The notes beneath the pieces are model-generated. The model had not been told where the DNA came from. It saw only the letters and a program-made list of their open reading frames with translations, and made no database searches. Shown here in pieces: positions 8,355 through 16,998 of a stretch of 64,000 bases of DNA. A program made the translations under genes and the position numbers. This DNA is from Bacilli bacterium (lineage in GTDB: Bacteria; Bacillota_I; Bacilli_A; RF39; UBA660): positions 151,974 to 215,973 of the forward strand of contig JAFSEY010000004.1 of NCBI GenBank assembly GCA_017435485.1. The letters are read 5' to 3'. Numbering within the stretch: position 1 is the stretch's first letter; every line of letters begins with the position of its first letter.

Positions 8355-9235
8355 TTTATGATGCAATAATAATTGGAGCTGGTCCGGCTGGACTTACAGC
8401 TGCTATATATTTGTTGCGAGCTAATAAAAAAGTTTTAGTGTTAGAAAAAGAGACTATAGGAGGACAAATTTCGTCCTCTCCTTTAGTTGAAAATTATCCA
8501 GGTTATTTAAGTATAAGTGGTAGTGAACTTACCGGCAATATGTTTGATCAATTGTTAAATCTTGGAGGAGAAGTCGAAATTGAAGAAGTTATTAAAATAA
8601 CGGAAAATGAAGTTATAACTGAGGATAGTACTTATAAAGCTAAAACAATTATAGTAGCAACAGGATGTAAGCCAAGGGTTTTAGGAATAAATAATGAAGA
8701 AAATTTAATTGGAAACGGTATTCATTTTTGTGTAGCTTGTGATGGAGCTTTTTATAAAAATAAAAAAGTAGCTGTTATTGGTGGTGGAAATAGCGCCGTA
8801 ATTAATGCTATTTCATTAAGTGATTATTGTACAGAAGTAATTTTAGTTCAGAATTTAGATCATCTAACAGCTGAACAAAATTTAATTGATACTTTAAATA
8901 AAAAAGATAATGTTAAAATTATTTTAAATGAGGAAGTAGTAAGTTATATAGGTGAAGATGCTCTTGAAGGATTTATTTTAAAAACCAATGAAGAAATTAT
9001 GGTGGATGGTTTATTCTTATCGATTGGACAGGTGCCTAATTCGGAATTTTTAAAAGATGTTTTAGATATAAAAAATAATTATATTGATTCTGTTGATTGT
9101 TTAACTAAGTATCCAAATGTTTTTGTGGCTGGAGATGTTAGAACAAAAGAGATAAGACAATTAACAACAGCAACAAGTGATGGAACAACTTGTGCTATTA
9201 AAGCAATTAATTATTTGAATAGTCTTCTTAGGTAA
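8351..9235 (+). CDS. trxB: Thioredoxin reductase (FAD/NADPH)
   Basis: The gene overlaps nrdD by 4 bases (ATGA). The FAD-binding GAGPAGLTAAIY opens the protein, GGGNSA marks the NADPH domain, and the redox pair is Cys127 and Cys130 in CVACDGAF. The C-terminal FVAGDVRTKEIRQLTTA closes the FAD site. About 294 residues is normal for the low-molecular-weight enzyme. Its position makes it the likely electron source for the thioredoxin-like tail of NrdD, giving a closed NADPH to TrxB to NrdD chain in one operon. Confidence 0.92.
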   Translation: MIYDAIIIGAGPAGLTAAIYLLRANKKVLVLEKETIGGQISSSPLVENYPGYLSISGSELTGNMFDQLLNLGGEVEIEEVIKITENEVITEDSTYKAKTIIVATGCKPRVLGINNEENLIGNGIHFCVACDGAFYKNKKVAVIGGGNSAVINAISLSDYCTEVILVQNLDHLTAEQNLIDTLNKKDNVKIILNEEVVSYIGEDALEGFILKTNEEIMVDGLFLSIGQVPNSEFLKDVLDIKNNYIDSVDCLTKYPNVFVAGDVRTKEIRQLTTATSDGTTCAIKAINYLNSLLR

Positions 9236-9306
9236 AAATAAGATTTAAAAGTTAAAGTTCGGACTATAGTTTTAAATAAAATGATAACTTAATAAGAGGT
9301 ATATAT

Positions 9307-9855
9307 ATGATTAATAATAGTACAAAAATGATAAGTACTGAAAGGACAATATTAAGAAAGTTTAAAAATGATGATGCTTTAAGTTTTTTTGAAAATGTTG
9401 GTGGGGACGAAAATGTATCTAAATATGTTGTATGGAATAGACACGAAAATATAGAAACTACCAAAAGAGCAATAAGCAAGTGGATTAATAATTACGAAAA
9501 AGATAATGTATATCATTGGGCTGTTGAATTAAAAGAAACAAACGAAATTATAGGTTCTATTAGTTGTGTAAATGTAGATTTAAAAAATGCTACTTGCGAA
9601 TTAGGATATGTATATGGTTCGAAATTTTGGAATAAAGGATATGCAACAGAAGTTTTAAAAGCAGTTATAAATTATTTAATAAAAGAGGAAAAATTTTATA
9701 CTATCTATGCACAACATTTAAGTCTTAATCCTGCTTCAGGTCGAGTGTTGGAAAAATCTGGAATGGTATATGAAGGAAGACTAAAAAATAGGATGATAGA
9801 TAAAAATACAGGTAAATATGATGATTTATTGTCATATTCTATTAGCGCAAAATAA
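9307..9855 (+). CDS. GNAT N-acetyltransferase, RimJ/RimL-like
   Basis: The protein opens MISTERTILRKFKNDDALSF after a short tail and continues with VYHWAVELKETNEIIGSIS, ELGYVYGSKFWNKGYATE (acetyl-CoA loop region) and LNPASGRVLEKSGMVYEG. This is the order of the RimJ/RimL-like GNAT group, which acetylates protein N-termini or small amines. The substrate cannot be told from sequence. AGAGG at 9295-9299 sets the start. It has its own terminator and is probably transcribed alone. Confidence 0.85.
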   Translation: MINNSTKMISTERTILRKFKNDDALSFFENVGGDENVSKYVVWNRHENIETTKRAISKWINNYEKDNVYHWAVELKETNEIIGSISCVNVDLKNATCELGYVYGSKFWNKGYATEVLKAVINYLIKEEKFYTIYAQHLSLNPASGRVLEKSGMVYEGRLKNRMIDKNTGKYDDLLSYSISAK

Positions 9856-9878
9856 AGTTGGGTTGTAATTCAAATGAA

Positions 9879-9916
9879 AATGTGGAATGTAATATTATTC
9901 TACATTTTTATTTTTG
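9879..9916 (+). terminator. Terminator of the GNAT gene
   Basis: AATGTGGAAT (9879-9888) pairs with ATTCTACATT (9897-9906), with one G-T pair, and is followed by TTTATTTTTG. Confidence 0.75.
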
Positions 9917-9918
9917 TA

Positions 9919-9944
9919 AGAAAAAAAGCAACATTTCGTTGCTT
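9919..9944 (-). terminator. Terminator of the LCP gene
   Basis: Read on the minus strand, AAGCAAC (9938-9944) and GTTGCTT (9926-9932) form a tight stem with a 5-base loop, followed by a run of T. The stem begins inside the stop region of the LCP gene. Confidence 0.85.
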
Positions 9945-11883
9945 ATTCACCCATAATATTTTCAATTTCATCAAGATTATCTATTTCGGTATCAGTTTCA
10001 ATAGTAGTATCAATTTCTTCTTCAGAATTTGATTCCTTATTTTGATCATTATTTGGAATTTCTAATTTTTCTGTTCCGACCGTAAATAAAACAGATTTAA
10101 CATTTTTTACTAAAATTCCAGTTGCAATATTTTGATTTGTAATTATATTGCTTGAATGATCTAAATACTCAAAATCAATTGTTATGTTATTTTCAGTTGC
10201 CCAGCTTTGAGCTTCACTGACAGTTTTACCAATAAAGCTTGGCATCAATTCTAAACTTTCACCCGAACGAATTCCTTTACCATATATTTTAGATTCATAT
10301 TCTTCATTAATTGAATAACTAAATGTTTTAATTAGTTCTGGTTTTTCCATTTCTAAATTTTCTTTCATTAATTTAGTGATTTCAGCTAAACTATCTGGAT
10401 AATAAGATAGAGCAGATGTAACACGAGTTCCTAAATTTACTGGTAAAGAAGAAACTTCTAAATAAGTCTTTTTGATATTTATCATTTCTTCTTTATTTAA
10501 AGTTCTTTCTAACATGCTTTTTAAAATATCATAACTTGAAATTATTTGATCTCTACTCATATTAGTAGCAATATTGTTACTGACAGCATCTAAAACATTT
10601 TCGAATTTATCAAAGCTATTAATAGTTAGTGCTTTTTGAGCTAAAGCAGTGATAACTTCTTGTTGGTGTCTATTTCTTGCTAAATCACTTTCGATGTATT
10701 GACTACGATTTCTAGCATAAGCTAATGCTTGTTCTCCATCTAAGGTTTGCATTCCATAATCAAGATATATTACTTTTCCGTTATTACGATCGCTCGATCC
10801 TGTACAAACTTTACCTTTGCAATCTATACCGTGATTAGTACCAAAATCAGGTTCCTCTACATTGATAGTAACACCACCTAAAGCATCTACTAAATGAACT
10901 ACGGCTTTAAAATTAACTTTTATATAATAATCTATTGGTATATCGGTTAATTGTTCAATAGTATCAATTACACAACTAGTTCCATAGGCAGCTGATGAAT
11001 TAATTTTAGCATAAGCGTTATTTCGACAAGCTATTGGAACATAAGTGTCTCTTGGAATGCTAAACATTGTAGCAGTTAAAGTTTTAGGGTTAAAAGTCAT
11101 CAATATTAATGTATCTCCATTAAAAGCGGCATTAGCATCTAATCCTTCGCTATCCGAATCAACTCCTAAAGCTAATACTGTAAATGGTTCAGTTAAGCTT
11201 TTGTTGCTAGTAATTTGTTTGTCTTCATTTTTTCTTTTTTCACTATATTTATAAATAATTTTAGTTACTTCGCCAATATCTGTAAAATGTTCTTCACCAT
11301 TAAATAAAGTAACATAATTTTCAGATACAAAGATCGCATCAACATCGCCGTTATATAAATCAGAAATCATTATTAAATAATCATCATATTTTTTGATATC
11401 GTTTTTTAATTTATATTTACTTAAAATTTCCTTAGCTAAAATATTACCTTCAATATCATCTTCATTTGATATCATACCAATTTTGCTATCTTCGTTAAAT
11501 TCGGTATCCTTCATAATTATTAAATAAGAAGTATAAACAATCATATCTTTTTCGCCTAGACGATCTAGAGTATCGTAGGCAAACGTAAATACAAAGTTAG
11601 CAACTCCGAATATAATACTAAATATAAATGTAAAAATAGTTAAAATTGTAAATAATTTGTATTTTTTTTGAACTAATTTAATTAAACCTACAAATAAGTA
11701 AGTAATAATCCAAATGGTAAAAAAGAAAATAACAATAACTCTAAGTAAAGTTTCTACATCTTTTAAAGAAAGAATGTTGATAACAAAAAATATATATAAT
11801 ATTAAATATAATAATGTAGCAATGCCAAAGAATGATAATGCAACTTTACTAGCTTTTTTTAATTTTTTAAATAGTATTTTCAT
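9943..11883 (-). CDS. LytR-CpsA-Psr (LCP) ligase with C-terminal PASTA-like domain
   Basis: LCP enzymes transfer lipid-linked wall polymers onto peptidoglycan outside the membrane. Three hydrophobic segments lie at residues about 15-36, 45-68 and 76-102. An extracellular domain of about 110 residues, common in larger LCP proteins, precedes the LCP core at about 235-425. The core has NGDTLILMTFNPKTLT, FSIPRDTYVPI with the catalytic arginine and aspartate region, and LDGEQALAYARNRS...DLARNRHQQ. Residues about 545-612 (MPSFIGKTVSEAQSWATENN, then TVGTE) look like one PASTA domain, a peptidoglycan-binding unit. An acidic tail ends the protein. The polymer made by the 18-31 kb locus is the obvious substrate. 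Confidence 0.88.
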   Translation of the reverse strand: MKILFKKLKKASKVALSFFGIATLLYLILYIFFVINILSLKDVETLLRVIVIFFFTIWIITYLFVGLIKLVQKKYKLFTILTIFTFIFSIIFGVANFVFTFAYDTLDRLGEKDMIVYTSYLIIMKDTEFNEDSKIGMISNEDDIEGNILAKEILSKYKLKNDIKKYDDYLIMISDLYNGDVDAIFVSENYVTLFNGEEHFTDIGEVTKIIYKYSEKRKNEDKQITSNKSLTEPFTVLALGVDSDSEGLDANAAFNGDTLILMTFNPKTLTATMFSIPRDTYVPIACRNNAYAKINSSAAYGTSCVIDTIEQLTDIPIDYYIKVNFKAVVHLVDALGGVTINVEEPDFGTNHGIDCKGKVCTGSSDRNNGKVIYLDYGMQTLDGEQALAYARNRSQYIESDLARNRHQQEVITALAQKALTINSFDKFENVLDAVSNNIATNMSRDQIISSYDILKSMLERTLNKEEMINIKKTYLEVSSLPVNLGTRVTSALSYYPDSLAEITKLMKENLEMEKPELIKTFSYSINEEYESKIYGKGIRSGESLELMPSFIGKTVSEAQSWATENNITIDFEYLDHSSNIITNQNIATGILVKNVKSVLFTVGTEKLEIPNNDQNKESNSEEEIDTTIETDTEIDNLDEIENIMGE

Positions 11884-11915
11884 AGATACTCCTTTGTATT
11901 TTTTTAACGTATTTA

Positions 11916-11944
11916 ATTATAATATAAAATGATAATAAACTCAA
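11916..11944 (-). promoter_or_regulatory. Promoter of the LCP gene
   Basis: On the minus strand TTGAGT (complement of 11939-11944), a 17-base spacer and TATAAT (complement of 11916-11921) give a good vegetative promoter about 35 bases before the start codon. A GGAG ribosome site lies at 11892-11889. Confidence 0.72.
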
Positions 11945-12029
11945 TGTTAAATTGTTGACACTATAATTGCATTTATGCATAAAAATAATTACATTTATGT
12001 TATAATTATTAAGATAGAAGGGATGAAAT

Positions 12030-13757
12030 ATGAGAAGATTTTTTAAAACAATATTTATTTTTATATTATTAATCATATTTTATCCAGTTATAACTTTTGC
12101 TGATGTTTATTATGTAACTAAAGAGGATGCTAATATGCGTAGTACTGCTCAAGTAGTTGATGGAAATATAATTATGTCAATAAAAAGAGGAGCTGTTGTA
12201 GAACTTTTATCTGAATCAAAGACTTGGGGTGGTTCTTGTAATTCTGGTTGGTATAATATTAGTTATGCTGGTAGTATTGGGTATGTTTGTTCGGGATATA
12301 TTGCTTATGGAAATCCTGAAAATGAGACTGATGAATTTTTAAGACCATGGACAACTCCTAAAAAAGCAATTATAGGTGGAGCTAAATATATAGCTAGTTC
12401 TTATATAAATAGGGGACAAAGTACTTCTTATTTAAAGAAATTTAACGTGACTAGTAATAGCACTTATAATCATCAATATATGGCTAATTTAGCAGCGCCT
12501 TATAGCGAAGCTTATAATAGTTATAAAAGTTATCGAGATAATGGATTACTTGAATTACCATTGGAATTTTCAATTCCGATATTCACAAATATGCCTGATT
12601 ATACAAAGTTGCCGGGAAAAGACGCTGATACTTCTTGTCAGATAGAAATTACTGATGAAGCTTTTGAAACTGAATTAAATAATCAAGGATTTCCGGAAAG
12701 TTATAAATGTAAATTAAGATTGTTACATGCCAAATATCCAAATTGGAAATTTGTGGCATTTCATACTAATTTGGATTTTAATAGATCAGTTAGAGCTGAA
12801 CAAGCGGTTAGTTCGATTAATGGAGGAAGTATTTATTATGCAACTCCAGTAGAAGAAACAGAATCTGGTTGGTATATAGCTAATACCGAAACAGTTGAAT
12901 ATTATTTAGATCCGAGAAACTTTTTAAATGAAGAAAGGATCTTAATGTTTGAAGATTTATCTTATCGAGATTATTACACTGAAAGTGCTATTAGTACGAT
13001 TTTAAAAGGAACGTTCATGGAAGAGTATTCTTTGTTAGATAATCAAACTTATTCGACTATTTTTGTCGAAGCTGGTAATACTGCCAAAATGTCTTCGGTG
13101 TACTTAGCTAGTTTGGCAAGACAAGAAAGTGGATCTAATGGGTCAAAAGCAACCAGTGGAAACGAATTTACTTATCAAGGAACAACTTATAAAGGTTTAT
13201 ATAATTTTTATAATATTGGTGCTAATAGTAGTGCAGAAAGTCCTATTTTAGCAGGACTTGTATGGGCGACTGGTGGATTTGATGTTGATTATGTAACTAA
13301 TAATAATTCTAGTAGTTCTTCTAATAATGATTCTTTAGATAAAAATACTAGTTCAGGTTTAAGTGAACAAGATATTTTAAATAAAATGGGTGTAAAAAAG
13401 TCATCTGATTGTTTAACGGGTATAGAGCTTGGTAAAACAGTGGGAGAACTTAAACAAAAATTGTCTGGCTTAACAATTTCAACATCACTTGGAGATGGTG
13501 ATAAAGTTAGAACTGGAATGATTTTAACTGTATCTGATGGAACAACATCATATAAATATACTTTAGCAATTGCTGGAGATGTTGATGGTGATGGTGAAAT
13601 GATGGCAACTGATTATGTAAAAATAAAAAATTATATTATGGAAGTAAAAGATAGTAGTTTAAATGTTGCGCAAAGCTTAGCTGCTGATGTTGATAATAAT
13701 GGCTCAATTGGTGCAACTGATTATGTTTTAATAAAAAATAGTATTATGAGTAGGTGA
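12030..13757 (+). CDS. Secreted beta-N-acetylglucosaminidase with SH3 and dockerin domains
   Basis: A signal peptide (about residues 1-24, ending FADVYY) is followed by a bacterial SH3 domain (about 25-95, DANMRS...GWYNISYAGSIGYV). The catalytic part (about 230-430) resembles LytG/LytD-type glucosaminidases: VYLASLARQESGSNG, then YNFYNIGANSSAESP. The C-terminus (about 510-575) carries two calcium-loop repeats, DVDGDGEMMATDYVKIKNYI and DVDNNGSIGATDYVLIKNSI, a type I dockerin-like domain. The enzyme would cut the peptidoglycan glycan chain at the cell surface. The dockerin implies docking to a partner; the next gene overlaps the stop region and encodes a membrane-anchored surface protein. Confidence 0.85.
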   Translation: MRRFFKTIFIFILLIIFYPVITFADVYYVTKEDANMRSTAQVVDGNIIMSIKRGAVVELLSESKTWGGSCNSGWYNISYAGSIGYVCSGYIAYGNPENETDEFLRPWTTPKKAIIGGAKYIASSYINRGQSTSYLKKFNVTSNSTYNHQYMANLAAPYSEAYNSYKSYRDNGLLELPLEFSIPIFTNMPDYTKLPGKDADTSCQIEITDEAFETELNNQGFPESYKCKLRLLHAKYPNWKFVAFHTNLDFNRSVRAEQAVSSINGGSIYYATPVEETESGWYIANTETVEYYLDPRNFLNEERILMFEDLSYRDYYTESAISTILKGTFMEEYSLLDNQTYSTIFVEAGNTAKMSSVYLASLARQESGSNGSKATSGNEFTYQGTTYKGLYNFYNIGANSSAESPILAGLVWATGGFDVDYVTNNNSSSSSNNDSLDKNTSSGLSEQDILNKMGVKKSSDCLTGIELGKTVGELKQKLSGLTISTSLGDGDKVRTGMILTVSDGTTSYKYTLAIAGDVDGDGEMMATDYVKIKNYIMEVKDSSLNVAQSLAADVDNNGSIGATDYVLIKNSIMSR

Positions 13758-13762
13758 TAAGA

Positions 13763-15205
13763 ATGAAAAAGGTGTTATTTACAATAATGATGTTGATATT
13801 AAGTATTAGTTTAGTAAGTGCAGCATCATATAGTGTTTCAGTAGGGACAAAAAGTTTAACAAAAGGAGGATCAACTTCCTTAACAATAAAAGGATCAGAT
13901 GTTACTGGAAGGTTTAATGTACGGACTTCTGATGCTTCAGTTGTATCGGTAAGTGAAAGCTCTATTTGGATTGAAAATAATAGTTATAAAATAACTTTGA
14001 AAGCATTAAAAGTAGGGGATGCTACTATTACTGTAACTCCAGCAGCAGGTACTTCGGATTCAAAGGGAAATGTTGCTAATTTATCTAGTAAATCAGTTAA
14101 AATTACAGTAGCACTTCCGAGAGAAAAATCAAGTAATAATAATTTAAAAAGTTTATCAGTAGATGGATATGAATTATCTCCAGCATTTGATGCTAATACA
14201 TTAGAATATATGACTACTGTTCCTTCAACAGTTGATAAAATAAATATAAAAGCTCAAAAAGCTGATAATTATGCATCTATTTCTGGGATAGGAGAATTCG
14301 AAGTATCTGAAGGAGTAAATGAATTTGAAGTTATTGTTACAAGTGAAACTAGAAAAGATAAGGTTTATAAAGTTATTGTTAATGTAGAAGACTTAAATCC
14401 TATTGAAGTAGACTATGAAGGAGAAAGCTATACAGTTGTTAAAAACCCTAAAAATTTAGTTGCACCACCAAATTATACAGAAACAACCGTACAAATAGAA
14501 AATAATGTTGTACCAGGATTTTATAATGATTATACTAAATATCAATTAGTTGGATTAAAAGATAGTGCTGGAACAATTAGTTTATTTATTTATGATAATG
14601 GTAAATATGACAAATATTGTGAGATAAAAGGTGAATCAGTAACAATTACTCCAATCGCTTTTCCGGAATTAGATATTCCAAAAGAAATAATGTATACCAT
14701 TAAAAAAATCGATTTTAATGGTAGTAAAGCGGAAGCATTAATTTTAGGTGGTGGAAATCTTGAAAATGCTAAACATGCTTGGGTCTATGGTATAAACATT
14801 GCTACTGGGGAAAAAGCATATTATCATTATAGTTTTGTGGATAAAACATTACAATATGATAATGATTTATATATACTTGCAGCATTGGATGAACTTGTGA
14901 ATCAATATGATAAATATTCTTATATAATTTTAGGAACATCAGTAGGATGTGCAATATTATTAATTTTGACAATTACGTTTGCAATTTGTAATCATAGTAA
15001 AAAGAAAATATTAAAAAAATATATTGAGAAAAAGGAAAAAGCATTAGAACAAACAGCAATATTAAATACAAAAGATATTGGAGAAACTTCCAAAAAAGAT
15101 TTAAAGAAGATAAAGAAAAAAGAAGTTATTGAAACAAATGAAGATTTAGAAGAAGCAACTTATAACTTATTTGATGAGGATAAGAAAAAGAAAAAAAAAG
15201 TCTAA
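13763..15205 (+). CDS. Membrane-anchored Ig-like / cadherin-like surface protein
   Basis: A signal peptide ends near residue 20 (SLVSAASYSV). An Ig-like (BIG2-type) domain follows at about 21-115, with repeated Val/Ser/Thr strands. About 125-205 matches the bacterial cadherin-like beta-sandwich (NNLKSLSVDGYELSPAFD, then TLEYMTTVP). A central beta-rich part has no recognised match. One transmembrane helix (IILGTSVGCAILLILTITFA) near residue 395 precedes a lysine-rich cytoplasmic tail. An in-frame GTG at 13754 overlaps the previous stop, but AGGTGATAAG fits the ATG at 13763. Coupling with the dockerin enzyme suggests a surface receptor or scaffold for it; I see no classical cohesin. Confidence 0.72.
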   Translation: MKKVLFTIMMLILSISLVSAASYSVSVGTKSLTKGGSTSLTIKGSDVTGRFNVRTSDASVVSVSESSIWIENNSYKITLKALKVGDATITVTPAAGTSDSKGNVANLSSKSVKITVALPREKSSNNNLKSLSVDGYELSPAFDANTLEYMTTVPSTVDKINIKAQKADNYASISGIGEFEVSEGVNEFEVIVTSETRKDKVYKVIVNVEDLNPIEVDYEGESYTVVKNPKNLVAPPNYTETTVQIENNVVPGFYNDYTKYQLVGLKDSAGTISLFIYDNGKYDKYCEIKGESVTITPIAFPELDIPKEIMYTIKKIDFNGSKAEALILGGGNLENAKHAWVYGINIATGEKAYYHYSFVDKTLQYDNDLYILAALDELVNQYDKYSYIILGTSVGCAILLILTITFAICNHSKKKILKKYIEKKEKALEQTAILNTKDIGETSKKDLKKIKKKEVIETNEDLEEATYNLFDEDKKKKKKV

Positions 15206-15218
15206 AAATAAAAACACT

Positions 15219-15253
15219 AAAACTGACAAATAACAAAATTCGTCAGTTTTTTT
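15219..15253 (+). terminator. Terminator after the surface-protein pair
   Basis: AAAACTGAC (15219-15227) pairs with GTCAGTTTT (15242-15250), followed by TTT; the T tract spans 15247-15253. Confidence 0.85.
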
Positions 15254-15294
15254 AATGCTTAATTTTTATAATATATCCTTCAGGAGGAAAAATT

Positions 15295-15646
15295 ATGTAA
15301 TCAAGATAAGAAGTATTTGTTAAAAAAATTATTTAGTAACAACCAAGAAATTTTAATGGTTTGGGATAAAGAGGAAGAAAAGTATTACATTAGTGTTGTT
15401 TGTGTAATTGTGGTATTATCTAAAAGTGTAAGGCCAAGAAAATATTAGTCAGATTTAAAGAAAAAAATTATTGAAGAAGGGAATAATGAGTTGTCCAAAA
15501 AAATCGGACAACTGAAATTAAAATCTTATGATGGAAAATATTATAATACAGATGTTGTTGATATTGAAGGAATGTTTAGAATAATAGTTATTAAACAAAA
15601 CAAATTAGCTTATGAGTTTGAAGATCAAATATTAGAAAACAAATAA
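15295..15646 (+). pseudogene. Decayed DinD / BRO-N type gene
   Basis: A strong ribosome site (AGGAGG, 15282-15287) leads to ATG at 15295 that is followed directly by TAA; skipping one base restores the frame NQDKKYLLKKLF. That frame reads SVRPRKY, a TAG stop at 15446-15448, then SDLKKKIIEEGNNELSKKIG and YYNTDVVDIEGMFRII, ending at a TAA at 15644. The order SxRPRKYWSDLKKxL...GQLK...DG...TDVxDxxxxFRII is that of the N-terminal part of DinD and BRO/antirepressor-like proteins; the stop falls exactly at the conserved tryptophan. The remainder of a roughly 270-residue protein is missing. A frameshift, a nonsense codon and a truncation together indicate a dead gene. Confidence 0.75.
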
Positions 15647-15671
15647 AGTTAAGAAAAACTTTATTTTTTAT
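15642..15671 (+). terminator. Terminator after the pseudogene
   Basis: AATAAAGTT (15642-15650) pairs with AACTTTATT (15657-15665), followed by a T-rich run. Confidence 0.65.
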
Positions 15672-15699
15672 TGGTTTATTTTTAAAATTCTATTATAAT
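15671..15699 (+). promoter_or_regulatory. Promoter of the hexapeptide-HAD-yvcK operon
   Basis: TTGGTT (15671-15676), a 17-base spacer and TATAAT (15694-15699) lie 18 bases before the start codon at 15718. GGTGG at 15708-15712 is the ribosome site. Confidence 0.7.
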
Positions 15700-15717
15700 T
15701 TTATTATGGTGGTATAA

Positions 15718-16371
15718 ATGATAGAAGAATTATTTGATTTAGATAAAACTATTTTAAAAAATGAATTTTTAAAAGTTAATTATCCTTGGGAATTATTAAT
15801 AGATTTAAAATCGATGATAATCAATATAGGAAAAAATTTAAATAAAGAAGATTATCAAGAAATAAAAGAAAATGTTTGGGTAGGTAGAAATGTTAAAATA
15901 TCTTCCTCTGCAGAAATAAATGGACCATGTATTATCGGAAATGATACAGAAATAAGAGTTAATGCATTTATCAGAGGCAGCGTTATCATTGGCAATAATT
16001 GTGTTATTGGTAATTCAACAGAAATAAAAAATGCAATTCTTTTTGATAATGTAAAAGTTCCTCATTTTAATTATGTGGGTGATTCTATCTTAGGCTATAA
16101 AGCTCATTTTGGGGCTGGGGTAATTACTAGTAATGTAAAAAGTGATGAATCAAATGTAGTTGTATGTTATAAAGATAAAAAAATTAAAACCAATAGAAAG
16201 AAAGTTGGAGCTATCGTAGGTGATCGAGTTGAGGTTGGATGTAATGCAGTTTTAGCTCCTGGAACTATAATTAATAAAAATAGTAATATATATCCCTTAA
16301 CTTTGGTAAGAGGTTATATACCACAAAATGTAATTGTTAAAGATTTGAATAATATAGTAGAAAAGAAGTAG
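15718..16371 (+). CDS. Left-handed beta-helix (hexapeptide) acyl- or nucleotidyltransferase-like protein
   Basis: A short N-terminal part (about 55 residues, DLDKTILKNEFLKVNYPWEL) precedes a run of hexapeptide repeats from about residue 57: VWVGRNVKIS, EINGPCIIGN, RGSVIIGNNCVIGNSTEIK, VGCNAVLAPGTIINKNSNIY. These build a left-handed beta-helix. FNYVGDSILGYKAHFGAGV resembles the acetyltransferase half of GlmU, but the nucleotidyltransferase half of that enzyme is absent. It may acetylate or modify a sugar nucleotide for the wall. The donor and acceptor cannot be fixed. It leads an operon with a HAD phosphatase and yvcK. Confidence 0.75.
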   Translation: MIEELFDLDKTILKNEFLKVNYPWELLIDLKSMIINIGKNLNKEDYQEIKENVWVGRNVKISSSAEINGPCIIGNDTEIRVNAFIRGSVIIGNNCVIGNSTEIKNAILFDNVKVPHFNYVGDSILGYKAHFGAGVITSNVKSDESNVVVCYKDKKIKTNRKKVGAIVGDRVEVGCNAVLAPGTIINKNSNIYPLTLVRGYIPQNVIVKDLNNIVEKK

Positions 16372-16374
16372 TTT

Positions 16375-16998
16375 ATGAAAACAAAAATATATATTGATTT
16401 TGATTCAACCTTATTTAATACTGATGAATTTTATGGTGAGTTTTTAAATATTTGTGAAAAACATGATGTTGATAACAAGCAAGTTATCAACATTAAAAAT
16501 AAAACATTTAAAAAAGCTTGTGATTTTAATTTAGATATTTTAGCTAAAAAAATATCTGAAATTCATAATTTAAAAAAAGAATTCCTAGATGAAGTAGAAA
16601 AATTATATTCTTCTAAATATTTATTTGAAGATACAATTTCTTTTTTGGAAAGCATATATTTAAAGTATGAATTAGTGTTGTTTACTTATGGAAATAAAAG
16701 TTATCAAAATAAAAAGATAAATGCAACTGGAATTGATAAATATTTTAAAGATATATTTATTACTGAAAATAGAAAAGACAGTTTAAATATTGATTATGTA
16801 AATAGTGTTTTTATTGATAATAATCCAAAAGAAATAATTGGATACTATAATAAAGGGGCTAGAAAATTAATAAGATTACGGCACAAAAGTGATTTTAGGT
16901 GTAAAGTTGACACTAATTTAGAAGATATTTTGGAATTTTCGAATCTTAGTGATATAATAAATAGTAGCGCTATAGATAGGGTGGTTAATTATGAATAA
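16375..16998 (+). CDS. HAD-superfamily hydrolase
   Basis: The nucleophile motif IYIDFDSTLF (DxDxT-like) is at the N-terminus. LFTYGNK supplies motif II, and VNSVFIDNNPKEI gives the acidic motif IV. A helical cap lies between motifs I and II. The length of 207 residues suits a small phosphatase of phosphosugars or nucleotides. The start is 3 bases after the previous stop, and the end overlaps yvcK by 8 bases, so the three genes are co-transcribed. The substrate is unknown. Confidence 0.8.
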   Translation: MKTKIYIDFDSTLFNTDEFYGEFLNICEKHDVDNKQVINIKNKTFKKACDFNLDILAKKISEIHNLKKEFLDEVEKLYSSKYLFEDTISFLESIYLKYELVLFTYGNKSYQNKKINATGIDKYFKDIFITENRKDSLNIDYVNSVFIDNNPKEIIGYYNKGARKLIRLRHKSDFRCKVDTNLEDILEFSNLSDIINSSAIDRVVNYE

